In this document: in pieces, positions 8,898 through 18,021 of the stretch
Layout: the number at the start of each line of letters is the position of its first letter
Numbering within the stretch: the first letter of the stretch is position 1
NCBI GenBank assembly: GCA_964601895.1
Contig: CAZROT010000001.1
Span: forward strand, 248,001-312,000
DNA from: CAZROT01 sp964601895
GTDB lineage: Bacteria; Pseudomonadota; Gammaproteobacteria; Enterobacterales; Enterobacteriaceae
Length of the DNA stretch: 64,000 bases
Reading direction: 5' to 3'
Position numbers and translations under genes: made by a program
The notes under the pieces: generated by a model
Told to the model about the DNA's origin: nothing
What the model saw: only the letters and a program-made list of their open reading frames with translations
Database searches by the model: none

Positions 8898-10847
8898 TTA
8901 GATAATACTCTGTGACACCACAGGTCTGGCAATAATGCTGCGATTTTCCATGCAGACTTCAGCGATACGTACGTCAATGATATCGCCCTGACGGTACAGT
9001 ATTTCGCCTTTCAGTAGCGCAGTACCCGTTTCCTGGCTGCATATCAGCTCATCACGTACCGGGTGCAGGAATGATGCCGGAATAAAGGCAGTTGCGCCAT
9101 TTTCCTGCAGGCGAATACGTAATCCACCTCTTGTAATATCGATGACTTCAGCCTGAAAACGTGCATCTGTTTCAGCTTTATCTTTTAAGTATCCGGCATA
9201 TAACCAGTCATTCAGGTAACGCTCTGCCAGACGGTTTAAGCGGCGCCGCTCTGTCAGCTGTGCAGTGATGGCAGGTTCCGGTTTTTCAGCCTGAATATTG
9301 TTGATAATTGCTTTCAGCAAGCGCTGATTAACCATGTCACCGTACTTACGTATTGGCGAAGTCCAGGTTGCATAGGCGGGCAGCCCTAAACCAAAATGAG
9401 GACCAGGTGTGGTGCTGACCTCAGCAAAGCTCTGAAAGCGGCGCATACGGTGGTCGATAAAGCGGTCTGGCTTTGCATCCAGCTGACGGCGCATGGCACA
9501 AAAACCGTCGAGGGTACGTAATTCATCGATGGAGGTGCTAATGCCGTGGGTTTTCAACAGGCTGGCGGCCTGCTCAAGCAGGGCAGGATCAAAACCCTGG
9601 TGAACATTATAAATGCCAAAGCCATAATGGGCTTGCAAAGCCGTTGCTGCGCAGATGTTGGCTGCTATCATGCATTCTTCAACGATACGGTTGGCAATAC
9701 GACGTTCTTCCATAATAACATCGAGAACATCGCCTTTTTCATCGAAGACAAACTGCCAGTCAGGGCTTTCTTTAAATGTCAGCGCATGCTGTCTGCGCCA
9801 CTGACTGCGGATATCACAGATACGCTCCAGTAGTTTAATCTGCTGTGCGATTTGGGTATTTTCTGGTTGCCAGTGCCCTTTGTTTTCCAGCCAGTCAGAA
9901 ACCTGGTCATAAACCAGCTTTGCTTTAGATGTAATGAGGGCAGTAAAAAAATGAATATCTTCATTCAGCGTACCCTCTTTATCAATCTTCATGCGGCAGA
10001 CCAGCGCATGGCGCTCCTTGTGAGGGTGCAGGGAACACAAGTTTTCTGACAGCTCTCGGGGTAGAATGGGAATGTTAAAACCGGGCAGATAGTTGGTGAA
10101 CGCGCGCTTACGGGCAGTTATATCCAGCTCAGTGTCTTTATCAAACCAGGCGGTAGGATCAGAAATAGCCACATACAGCAGGAGTGAGCCGTCGCTATTT
10201 TCCTCAACATACAGGGCATCATCCATATCCTGAGTACTGGCACTGTCAATGGTGATAAAATCAAGCGTCGTTAAATCCTGTCGTTGCAGTCTGTCATCTG
10301 GCGCAGTTAGTGGCACCATAACAGGTGCTTCACGTTCCAGGTTATGGCAGGACAGAGTCACCCACCAGGGGGCAAATCTGTCTTCTGCATGGGTGATAAA
10401 CCCCGTAATACTGGCGTTGAACGCCCTGTTTGCGCTGAGTGGGTGCTGAGTAATCTGCGCCGTTATCCAGTCGCCATTGTGAAAATCCTGAGTCAGGCCG
10501 GCAACAGGATGGCAGGGAATGGCTTCTTTCAAGACCGGGGAATCAGGTAGCACAGAGAGCTGATTATTTTTTCTGACAATTCGGCCGATAAAATGAGCAA
10601 GAGAGGCTTCAATCAGTGTTTCTGGCTCAGCAATTTCACGATCTTTTTCAATCCGCAGACTGGCCGTGATACGATCGCCATGCATGACTTTTTTCATGTA
10701 CAGTGGCGGGATGAAATAGCTTTTCTGCCCCTCAGTTTCAAGGAATCCGAACCCCTTGCGTGTACCTCTGACGATACCTTCAACTTTGGTTTTTTGCGAT
10801 TGAAACTGCTGTTTTAGCTGCGTCAGCAGCGGATTATCCTGAAACAT
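8898..10847 (-). CDS. rnb: Exoribonuclease II (RNase II)
   Basis: Degrades single-stranded RNA 3' to 5'. The 649-residue protein starts MFQDNPLLTQLKQQF, nearly identical to the start of E. coli RNase II, so an upstream in-frame ATG at 10937 is rejected. Cold-shock domains come first. The RNB catalytic centre then shows the Asp cluster TIDSASTQDMDDAL (about 200-215), and the YATWTSPIRKYGDM segment and a C-terminal S1 domain follow. Full length compared with E. coli (644). In E. coli rnb also lies a few genes after yciH, but here effector genes fill that interval. Confidence 0.97.
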   Translation of the reverse strand: MFQDNPLLTQLKQQFQSQKTKVEGIVRGTRKGFGFLETEGQKSYFIPPLYMKKVMHGDRITASLRIEKDREIAEPETLIEASLAHFIGRIVRKNNQLSVLPDSPVLKEAIPCHPVAGLTQDFHNGDWITAQITQHPLSANRAFNASITGFITHAEDRFAPWWVTLSCHNLEREAPVMVPLTAPDDRLQRQDLTTLDFITIDSASTQDMDDALYVEENSDGSLLLYVAISDPTAWFDKDTELDITARKRAFTNYLPGFNIPILPRELSENLCSLHPHKERHALVCRMKIDKEGTLNEDIHFFTALITSKAKLVYDQVSDWLENKGHWQPENTQIAQQIKLLERICDIRSQWRRQHALTFKESPDWQFVFDEKGDVLDVIMEERRIANRIVEECMIAANICAATALQAHYGFGIYNVHQGFDPALLEQAASLLKTHGISTSIDELRTLDGFCAMRRQLDAKPDRFIDHRMRRFQSFAEVSTTPGPHFGLGLPAYATWTSPIRKYGDMVNQRLLKAIINNIQAEKPEPAITAQLTERRRLNRLAERYLNDWLYAGYLKDKAETDARFQAEVIDITRGGLRIRLQENGATAFIPASFLHPVRDELICSQETGTALLKGEILYRQGDIIDVRIAEVCMENRSIIARPVVSQSII

Positions 10848-11153
10848 GACACCAGACTCTGTTAAGTAACCTTGCCAAACGAATGACAGTTTTACTTGAA
10901 TCAACGGCAACGGGCAAGTGCGGATGTGATAATGCATGAAGAAATTTTCTGCAACGCTGACAGAGTGCTGCTTCTGTCTGTGTGTCAGTGACTCTGTCGT
11001 GCCTGGTGGGATCCTGACGGTTATTTACTGGCATGCGGTAAAATCAGTCAGATACGCCAATTTTTACTATAAATTTATACTTTTTCTGTATAGATGCATG
11101 AATTTCGTGAGGGATATGCTGGGCATTATTGTGCTATCCGTCAGGAATATTTC
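10848..11153. other. Divergent promoter region between rnb and the cyclase effector
   Basis: About 305 bases. AT-rich near 11060-11095 with possible -10-like TATAAAT and TATAGAT elements. No ORF supported. Confidence 0.35.
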
Positions 11154-12449
11154 ATGCTTAAGCTCACCATTCCCGAGGCGACAGCACTGGTCCGAAATCC
11201 AGTACTTGCGCCGCATAACAATAATATCAATGCTTCCCAGAAGGTCAGTGGGGACGACAGCAGTATCTGCAATGAAGGCCTGTTCGCTGGTCTGATAAAT
11301 GACATGGATAAAATTATTACCTGTTCCGGTCTGGTTCCGCGGCATTTTGCCGCCCTGCAGAAAGTGGCCACAGAAACAGGCTATATCATTGCTTTCAGGC
11401 CGGTTGAACCTTCGGCAACCTGGTATATTGAACAGTGTTATCCCACCAAAAATTATCATATAAAAGGAAAAAGTTCCAATTTCGGCCCGATGGCAGGTCT
11501 GATTCCTGTTAATCAGTCATTGAGCAAGCTGGAAAAAGCGGCTGCCAGTGAAGTGGAAAAATACCAGCAGGAAGTTCAGGAATGTCTGGATAAAAAATGG
11601 GCCTTCGCTGGCCCGTTAAGACTGAGTGCGGAGCGAGTGAAATGTCTGCTTGAATCCGGTCTGATTGAGATGCAGGGTGATAAAAATCATAAGGTACTGT
11701 ATGCCAGAGGGCCAAGTGACAGGACTTATCAGTTTAAGGCAAGGCTTGATGATGAAGGTAATGTAGTGACAGTGTCACATAATGGTAAACGCGTCGACGT
11801 CCTCTATGATTTTATCAGCGATCTGCCGTTTACCTCTGATTATGATCTGATGCTGGTTGGACCCCCGATAGAGCAGTACGGGCCTGAAGACATGTCACCC
11901 GTCAATGAGAGCTGGGAGCATTTTAATGAAAGAACCAGCCGTAATAAGGAAAGAAAGCCTTCACCACCGTTACAGGAGCTCTGGCCTTCACGGGAAGTCT
12001 TCTACAGGGATGTGGATAAAAATATGGGCAACGTCACGCCACGTGTCCGCAGGCTTATCGAGCAGCTGAATGAAGCCATGGATTGTGATCCGGGCAGGGA
12101 AGTCGTACATCACAGTGATGATGCGCGTAATACTGAGGCAAAGCCAGGCTCTAATTATCCGACAACGATAATTTTACCTTATCCGCTGGACTGGGTAAAA
12201 GAAACCATACTACTGGCCGAGGATAAGGATGCGCTGGCACGTATTATTAAGGCAGGTAAGGAAGCAGGGTTTTATATGCCACTGAATGATTCTAACTGGG
12301 AAGCAGAAATTACCCGAGTGCGTCGCCCTTCCTTTGAGGTAGCTCATGAATTCCTTGCTAAAAACCTGCTGCTGGAAGCCCCTGACAGTAAATTCAGTGT
12401 TAGCGAAATAAGCCGGGTTGAAAACGATAATAAGCAATCAGTGTTATAA
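11154..12449 (+). CDS. ExoY/edema-factor-type nucleotidyl cyclase toxin
   Basis: A 431-residue protein matching the class II (toxin) nucleotidyl cyclases. Near residues 59-121 it has SGLVPRHFAALQKVATETG, FRPV (Arg82) and TKNYHIKGKSSNFGPMAG (Lys99, Lys104, Lys106), then IPVNQ. The metal-binding pair is in SDYDLMLVG (Asp229, Asp231), and VVHHSDDARN..GSNYPT resembles the adenine-binding region. As in ExoY, a Lys stands where edema factor has its catalytic His. Such enzymes make cyclic nucleotides inside host cells after activation by a host protein (actin for ExoY). The ATG at 11154 follows AGGA at good spacing; an ATG at 11094 has no ribosome site. No signal peptide is seen, which suits injection. 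Confidence 0.87.
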   Translation: MLKLTIPEATALVRNPVLAPHNNNINASQKVSGDDSSICNEGLFAGLINDMDKIITCSGLVPRHFAALQKVATETGYIIAFRPVEPSATWYIEQCYPTKNYHIKGKSSNFGPMAGLIPVNQSLSKLEKAAASEVEKYQQEVQECLDKKWAFAGPLRLSAERVKCLLESGLIEMQGDKNHKVLYARGPSDRTYQFKARLDDEGNVVTVSHNGKRVDVLYDFISDLPFTSDYDLMLVGPPIEQYGPEDMSPVNESWEHFNERTSRNKERKPSPPLQELWPSREVFYRDVDKNMGNVTPRVRRLIEQLNEAMDCDPGREVVHHSDDARNTEAKPGSNYPTTIILPYPLDWVKETILLAEDKDALARIIKAGKEAGFYMPLNDSNWEAEITRVRRPSFEVAHEFLAKNLLLEAPDSKFSVSEISRVENDNKQSVL

Positions 12450-12595
12450 CCCGCTGCGTTACGGTGGCAGGATTATTTTCTGCTCCCGGATAGCAGGAAT
12501 CCGGGCTCTTTGCGCGGGAAAGTGAAGAGAAAGGAAACATGCTGGGGCTGCGCGTATAGCGCTGCTTGTAGTTATCTCAGTTGGCCAGATCAAAG

Positions 12596-13888
12596 TTATA
12601 GCTTGCGATATGTTGCATTTAATAGTCTTTCTGTGAAATTTTGTGTATTAATTTCTACCAGTAGATCCCCTTTGATAAAAGCTTTTTGTAGAGGCATATC
12701 ATAGCTGAAATCATCAAGCGTTTTGCCAGGATCTTTGCTCACCCTGAAGGTACTCAAAACGGAATCACTGTCGATGATATGCAGGCCGGGTGTTCCCGTT
12801 AACTCTGCAAGCCCCGGTGTATCAATAACATGGTTCATATGCACGTTACCTGTCAGTGCAATCCATTTGCCGGGATGAGCGGCCTGATGTTGGGTAATCA
12901 CGTTAACAGCCACATAATTCATTATCTGTTCATGCGTGGTTCCAGCGGTATTATACTCAATGCCCTTCAGGCAATAACTGGTGGTGCAATCCAGAGCAAC
13001 GACCTGTATTCCTGCCTTGTGTGCAGTCTTGACCAGGTTCAGGAAGGTATACCCTTGATTATACTGATCGGTTTCATGCCCCTTATCCTGCATCTGTAAA
13101 TACGCTTTCAGAGCGTCAGGCATTGCCTGTTCAGGAGAAGAATTATAATCACGCAGGGCTTTTTCATGTACGTCAAAGAATAAATGTTTGAGGTAGAGGG
13201 TAGTAACGCCCTGTGCTTTAAGTGTCTCTATGTTATCGATGATAAAGTGCTTACTGGCGACTGAATCATGCGCTTCACCAATAACAACCCCCTGATTTTT
13301 TTCATATAAGCACTTAATCAATGTTTTTTCCGATTTCATTGTCGCTGCCCTGTGTACCAGCGTGTCAATGGCAGGGCGTACTTTTGCTTCCAGCGTAGAA
13401 AAATATTCTTCTGCGTCTCGCTGCAGTTGTTTTCGTTTAGCGAAAAAACATTTTTCTGCTGCTGTATCTGCGCCATTAAGTGGGTCTAATTCAGCATATT
13501 GCTTTTTAGCAATTTCATCACGAAATTCTTCCGGTATGGTGTATTGCGTTAAATCAACGTTTACTGCAGGCAGTGTTGGCGGGCTCTGCGGCAGAATTTT
13601 TTCCTGCTCCGCAGGTTTTACAACAGCTTGAGAAGCGGTGCTTGCTGCTGGCGTTTTTTCAGCAGAATGTCGGGTAAAAATTGATCTGATTAATTTAAAA
13701 AAATACTGTAATCCCCGCACGAATACTGACTGATTTCTTCCGCTGTCAGGAGCAGCATTATTATTATGAATCTTTGTTACATTTTCACCTGACAGCGGGC
13801 TCGCGTTAACTACTACTGGCTGGTTTGTCGTGCTTCCTGAGTTCCTGGTGGCCGTAGCAGGGCTATTGCCTGAAGGTATTTTCGCCAT
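12596..13888 (-). CDS. RRSP/ChaN-fold effector candidate with an E-to-K change
   Basis: A 430-residue protein. Residues 199-245 (GVVIGEAHDSVASKHF..TTLYLKHL) and 340-353 (KWIALTGNVHMN) match the EreA/ChaN/Tiki-like fold found in the Ras/Rap1-specific endopeptidase (RRSP, DUF5) of MARTX toxins. The GExH pair is kept (Glu205, His207), as are His235 and His350. The Glu usually next to His235 is Lys234, so activity is doubtful or altered. The first 90 residues are Ser/Thr/Asn-rich with RNQSVFVRGL..IRSIFTRHSAEKTPAA, a segment shared with the repeat protein at 14419-15075 and probably a delivery or localisation module. A decayed relative lies at 17514-17760. Confidence 0.72.
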   Translation of the reverse strand: MAKIPSGNSPATATRNSGSTTNQPVVVNASPLSGENVTKIHNNNAAPDSGRNQSVFVRGLQYFFKLIRSIFTRHSAEKTPAASTASQAVVKPAEQEKILPQSPPTLPAVNVDLTQYTIPEEFRDEIAKKQYAELDPLNGADTAAEKCFFAKRKQLQRDAEEYFSTLEAKVRPAIDTLVHRAATMKSEKTLIKCLYEKNQGVVIGEAHDSVASKHFIIDNIETLKAQGVTTLYLKHLFFDVHEKALRDYNSSPEQAMPDALKAYLQMQDKGHETDQYNQGYTFLNLVKTAHKAGIQVVALDCTTSYCLKGIEYNTAGTTHEQIMNYVAVNVITQHQAAHPGKWIALTGNVHMNHVIDTPGLAELTGTPGLHIIDSDSVLSTFRVSKDPGKTLDDFSYDMPLQKAFIKGDLLVEINTQNFTERLLNATYRKL

Positions 13889-14124
13889 AATTAGTAAGTC
13901 CTGTAAACTATAAACAATAAAAATATATAAACAGATAATTATTTAATTATAAAATAAGCGATAGCAGGAGGTTATAACAAAGCGTGCGTTTTTTCGTCTC
14001 CTTCTTATTTTAATTATTATAATCATTGTGTTATGTATTTTTCGCTGTCTGAAGTCTTGAAAGTAGTGCAATATTGCATTGCTCTTTGCAGGTGCTGGTT
14101 GACTTACTTAAAGGGGATAACACG

Positions 14125-14190
14125 ATGAGCATATTAACCGTTATTACGAAAGGCCAGGTCACATTCAGGAAAGAGATTTTACTGCATTGA
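14125..14190 (+). pseudogene. Truncated AbrB-like antitoxin remnant
   Basis: After AGGGG and an 8-base spacer an ORF of 21 codons reads MSILTVITKGQVTFRKEILLH and then stops. The TKGQVTFRKE segment is typical of the start of AbrB/SpoVT-fold antitoxins, which usually continue for about 50 more residues. No partner toxin is present. The rest of 13889-14418 holds nothing recognised. Confidence 0.45.
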
Positions 14191-14418
14191 TGCCGGTGGT
14201 GATTTTTCCGATGGTGTCATTACTTTTGATGGTATGTGGCCCGTATTAACGGGCGGGGTCATCCTGCGTAGTGGTAAACTTAGCGGGCTTGAGGTAACAG
14301 ACACACTCGCCTGTTGTTTGGGCTGGTGTTGTATCTATGCCATTATCCGCGTTTAAGCCATGAGATCCTTAAATGCTGTTCAGCGGTTTCATCATGGTAT
14401 TTTTCACATAATGGCGTA

Positions 14419-15075
14419 TCAGGTTACTTCACCTTTTCCTGCCGTCTTCTGCGTCTTGGGTTTGACCGCCGCCTTTTTACCCGCTGGTTTTACCGCAGCC
14501 TTCTGCGTCTTGGGTTTCACCACTGCCTTTTTACCGGCTGGTTTTACCGCAGCTTTCTGCGCCTTGGGTTTGACCACTGCCTTTTTGCCCGCTGGTTTTA
14601 CCGCCGTTTTCTGTGTTTTGGGTTTGGCCACCGTTTTTTTGCCTGCTGGTTTTGCTGCCGTCTTCTGCGTCTTGGGTTTGACCACCGTCTTTTTATCTGC
14701 TGGCTTCACCGCAGTCTTCTGATCGTTAAGTTTGACCACCGTACCCTGGCCTGCTGGTTTTATTGCCGTCTTCTGATCGTTAAATTTTACCACAGTGTCC
14801 TGACCTGCTGGTTTTACTGCAGTCTTCTGATCGTTAAGCTTTACCACAGTGTCCTGATCCATTGGCTTCACCGTGGCATTCTGCATAGACTGCTGAATTG
14901 TGGGTTTGACAACATGAGAAGGATTGTGCACTGCTGCTGGTGCTTTTTCCGGGGGATGTTCGGTAAAAACTGATTTGATGCGGTTTAACAGAGAGTGTAA
15001 TCCCCGGGAGAATGCTGACTGATTATTTCTGCTGCCCGCAGAAGAGTTATTACCTGTTGTAGTTATCTTCGCCAT
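14419..15075 (-). CDS. Histone-H1-like lysine/proline/alanine repeat protein with effector-type N-terminus
   Basis: A 218-residue protein. Residues 1-50 (RNNQSAFSRGL..IKSVFTEHPPEKAPAA) match the N-terminus of the RRSP-like effector at 12596-13888. Residues 70-213 are eight 18-residue repeats of the form KPAGKKTVVKPKTQKTAV. The first three carry a milder NDQ version and the last five a strongly basic KPKxQ version. The composition resembles histone H1 tails and the chlamydial HctB type of DNA-binding protein. Inference: an exported, chromatin- or nucleic-acid-binding effector; a structural or spacer role is also possible. The upstream region resembles that of the 12596-13888 gene, suggesting shared regulation and common descent. 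Confidence 0.62.
   Translation of the reverse strand: MAKITTTGNNSSAGSRNNQSAFSRGLHSLLNRIKSVFTEHPPEKAPAAVHNPSHVVKPTIQQSMQNATVKPMDQDTVVKLNDQKTAVKPAGQDTVVKFNDQKTAIKPAGQGTVVKLNDQKTAVKPADKKTVVKPKTQKTAAKPAGKKTVAKPKTQKTAVKPAGKKAVVKPKAQKAAVKPAGKKAVVKPKTQKAAVKPAGKKAAVKPKTQKTAGKGEVT
14437..14868 (-). repeat. Eight tandem 54-bp repeats
   Basis: 432 bases encode eight 18-residue units in frame. Copies toward the 3' end of the gene are the most alike, suggesting recent expansion at that end. Copy number may vary between strains. Confidence 0.85.
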
Positions 15076-15470
15076 AATAAGGAATCCTGTAAGTTATAAA
15101 TAAATTTAATACATACATTATTGAATTATGGAATAGGGATAGCTTATGGACACTTAAATTAATTTATTTAAATTAATTTTAATTTTTTTTAATGAAATTT
15201 GTTATTAAAACTGCAGAGCAGGCCCATGTTTGCGCAAAGCAATCTGTGGTTACGCTGAAACAGTACCTCATGTATATACCAGAAATTCCGCTGACGAAAA
15301 TAAAAAATCAGGTTCAGTGTCTTGAAAAAAGTGGCAGTCCTGCTGAGCAGAAAAAATCTGACCATGCCGTGCAGGATTGCCTGTTAAAAAAAGAGGTAAC
15401 AACGGGTCGTTCACCAGGCGCCACATTTTTTGTTAACAACAGCTTTTACTGAACAGGCCTGCTGACTTAA

Positions 15471-16199
15471 TTAAAAAACGTACTGGATACCAATGCGATA
15501 GCGTGTCTGGCGGCGATCATTAGTTCTGTTATTACCTTCGATATTGGCTACTGCAATGTAGGGAACCCAGTATTTTTCAAATTTATAATACATACTAATA
15601 TCATGATTCATATTGTGATTTTTATTATTATACAACACAGCACCTGCGCTATTGGCTTTATTGAATTCATTTTCATAAATAATTTTTATATCTTCAGTGA
15701 CAGCAAAGGTAATAAATGTACCAATGGCATAACCTGTTTCCTGCGTGTTTTTTTCAGTGCCTATATTACTGCTAATTCGTTTATAATAAGGCCGATAGCG
15801 CAAGGAGATATTCAATTGATCAGTAATGTTAGAGTAACTGCGTAAATAAGGTCGATAACTATTAAAATCGCTGGTGGATTCCAGTGAAAGTCCTGATTCA
15901 AGAGAAAGATAATCATTAAATTTTACCAGATAACTGGGTATAAATTCTGATCCATGACTGACAGGTTCATGCCATGGTTGATTAGTACCTTGACTTTTGT
16001 CACTTTGTTTCCATTTAACCTCTGAAGAAATACCGAAACCACTTGTGAAGCGGTGGGAAATCAAAACACGATCTTTTTGATTTTTCGATCCAGAGTCTGT
16101 CATTTCATGGCGATAATCTATTGTAACCGCGTGAGTCTCAGAATGGGTTACTGACATCAGTATGACTAATGAAGGTAATATATAACGGCTGGCTTTCAT
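15471..16199 (-). CDS. KdgM-family oligosaccharide-specific outer-membrane porin
   Basis: A 242-residue beta-barrel porin. The signal peptide (about residues 1-24) is followed by VTIDYRHEMTDSGSKNQKDR, LISHRFTSGFG, SLRYRPYYKR and the closing RYRIGIQYVF with a C-terminal Phe, all close to KdgM of pectinolytic enterobacteria. KdgM passes oligogalacturonates; relatives such as NanC and OmpL pass other acidic or neutral oligosaccharides, so the substrate is open. The ribosome site (CAGGA) is good. It stands alone, with no catabolic genes beside it. Confidence 0.88.
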   Translation of the reverse strand: MKASRYILPSLVILMSVTHSETHAVTIDYRHEMTDSGSKNQKDRVLISHRFTSGFGISSEVKWKQSDKSQGTNQPWHEPVSHGSEFIPSYLVKFNDYLSLESGLSLESTSDFNSYRPYLRSYSNITDQLNISLRYRPYYKRISSNIGTEKNTQETGYAIGTFITFAVTEDIKIIYENEFNKANSAGAVLYNNKNHNMNHDISMYYKFEKYWVPYIAVANIEGNNRTNDRRQTRYRIGIQYVF

Positions 16200-16429
16200 A
16201 TAAAATCCTGTAAATGGGAATCGGTAAATACCTGTCCTAAATTAGCAAATAAATTAAATAAGCTAATTTGGGAATAAGCGGGATATTGTGGTATTTCTAT
16301 ATCGTTTTACGAATTAGAGGCATGTGCGGTTTTCTTCAGGGAAAACTCATCCATGAGTTAGCAAAAACAGCATGATGACTGAATATAAAATATTTTTCTG
16401 TCATCATGTTATTTTTATCAGCTGAATTA

Positions 16430-16951
16430 TTAACATTCAGGATCAGGCTGGTTAGTTATCCGATTTCTTATATCCCTTCTAAAAATTTCTATGGTCCACA
16501 TCCAGACTATATGACCAAAGAGCTCAGACATAATTTCATCCAAAGGCAATTCCCACATATGAGGGCCCCAGCCATTGATGGGTAGTAAAACACCATGGAA
16601 ACCAATAGTTAACACAATTGCGAATGCAACGCTTTGCCACAATTTTACCTGTGGCATGACTTCTGCAATATAACAGTAGAGCATGGCAAAAAAGATAGAA
16701 AATATATGGTGAACGCCAGCAACTCCCCAGTTTATAACCCGCTCAGAGAAGGTATAAACCATGGCATCAACATTAAATCCCATATCACGTATCATTTCAG
16801 CGGGAGGGATGGGCCTGCCTGGAACCCTTGGCGGAAAAGGAATTTCAGTACCCCATTTTACAAAACTGGATATATTTCCTCCCCAAAAACCCGCCCATCC
16901 GGCTGCCCGGAAATTTCTCTTTTTTGGATCTGTAATTAAAATATTTTTCAT
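16430..16951 (-). CDS. YagU-family inner-membrane protein
   Basis: A 173-residue membrane protein similar to E. coli YagU (DUF1440, 204 residues): SSFVKWGTEIPFPPR, AVYTF-like VYTFSERVINW, IFSIFFAMLYCYIAEV and the end SELFGHIVWMWTIEIFRRD. About three membrane segments. It lacks part of the loop after the first segment, which explains its shorter length. YagU is linked to acid resistance in E. coli, but its activity is unknown. Confidence 0.82.
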   Translation of the reverse strand: MKNILITDPKKRNFRAAGWAGFWGGNISSFVKWGTEIPFPPRVPGRPIPPAEMIRDMGFNVDAMVYTFSERVINWGVAGVHHIFSIFFAMLYCYIAEVMPQVKLWQSVAFAIVLTIGFHGVLLPINGWGPHMWELPLDEIMSELFGHIVWMWTIEIFRRDIRNRITNQPDPEC

Positions 16952-17513
16952 ACCGTTATTTATCCTGTGTTTTCATGTAGGTAATTAAGATATTTTTCAT
17001 ATCCTGTCCTTATTAAGTAATAGTATTAATTTTCCTTATTGGTATTATTCGATTTATATATTTTTTTTCACTGAAGCTGATAGCCTGTTTTTTCAGGCAG
17101 TCAGTTGATAAAACATGGCCTTGCAGATAACCGGTCAGTTATTTTGCTATACAGTTTATTGCTCATATAAGCAGTGTATTAATTTAATTACAGCCACACG
17201 TAGTTGAATTATTACCGGTGCTGGCTTTGTGGTATTTTTAATGGGTATTACAGACTGATACTGACTGGTGTCATGGCTGGTATTAAGGCGGGTGCTGTCA
17301 GGTAATAATAAAATAAAATCAGACTGTTATTATAAATAAAATAGTTGGTTCCTTCGTGGAAAAATGAAAATAAAATTCTTAGTGGCGTAATATTGCCATT
17401 GAGGTGATTTGAGGCTCAGGGAATCGTTATCGTTAGTTAATATCGTTATATTTTTTTCTGATATTTTTTATTAATTTCTATCTGAATATTTTATCTGGAA
17501 AGCATTATGTTTT
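16952..17513. other. AT-rich intergenic stretch
   Basis: Very AT-rich, without a supported ORF. Together with the fragment that follows, it looks like a zone of gene decay. Confidence 0.4.
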
Positions 17514-17760
17514 CAGTAAGTTGCCATAACTCCGGTTATTCATTATTTCATCACGATATTCTTCAGATGTAGCGTATTGCGTTAATTCAATGTTTGCTGC
17601 AGCCAGTTGTGACTTATCTGGCTTGAAACTTTTCTCTGGTTTATTGTGTTTCCAGTTGCTGATGATTGCTGGCTATAGTAAAACGTTCATTTTCTTTCCG
17701 GGCTGCTGGCTGCAATTCCCTGTGAATATACTCGTGGATACTATTCGTGGTAGTCTGGTA
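17514..17760 (-). pseudogene. Decayed fragment of an RRSP-like effector paralog
   Basis: The minus strand between 17671 and 17514 translates as PAIISNWKHNKPEKSFKPD and on to AAANIELTQYATSEEYRDEI. This parallels PAVNVDLTQYTIPEEFRDEI at residues 107-126 of the 12596-13888 protein. Nucleotide similarity continues weakly to about 17735, where the N-terminal module should be, but stops interrupt it. The catalytic part is missing. Confidence 0.6.
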
Positions 17761-18021
17761 ATCCTTCCTTAAAAATCCGTTCTGTCATCAGTTTTACACT
17801 TTGAATTTATTGGCAAATTCAGTGTCTGTTGGTGTGTTTAAAAAACAGACAGCACTTGCGGAAAAATTTGTTTTGGTGAAAACAGATTGAGTAGTCCATT
17901 GAAAAAACATAAACGTTTTTTGATAACGATATTCAGGTGAATAGTCTAAATTTCGTACTCGAAAAGAAAAAATTCGGCGCTGAATTTGTAGAAAATGTTG
18001 AGAGGCCAAAGATTTTCTTAA

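Noticed and set aside
10848..10937. N-terminal extension of RNase II from ATG 10937
   Set aside because: E. coli RNase II begins at the MFQDN equivalent (10847), and the extension has no matching sequence.
14314..14973. Long plus-strand ORF rich in Cys, Phe, Leu and Trp opposite the repeat protein
   Set aside because: It is the antisense reading of the 54-bp repeats; the minus-strand protein has a ribosome site and a homologous N-terminus.
15192..15452. 86-residue plus-strand ORF
   Set aside because: No ribosome site, AT-rich start and no recognisable family; may be a scrap of a lost gene.
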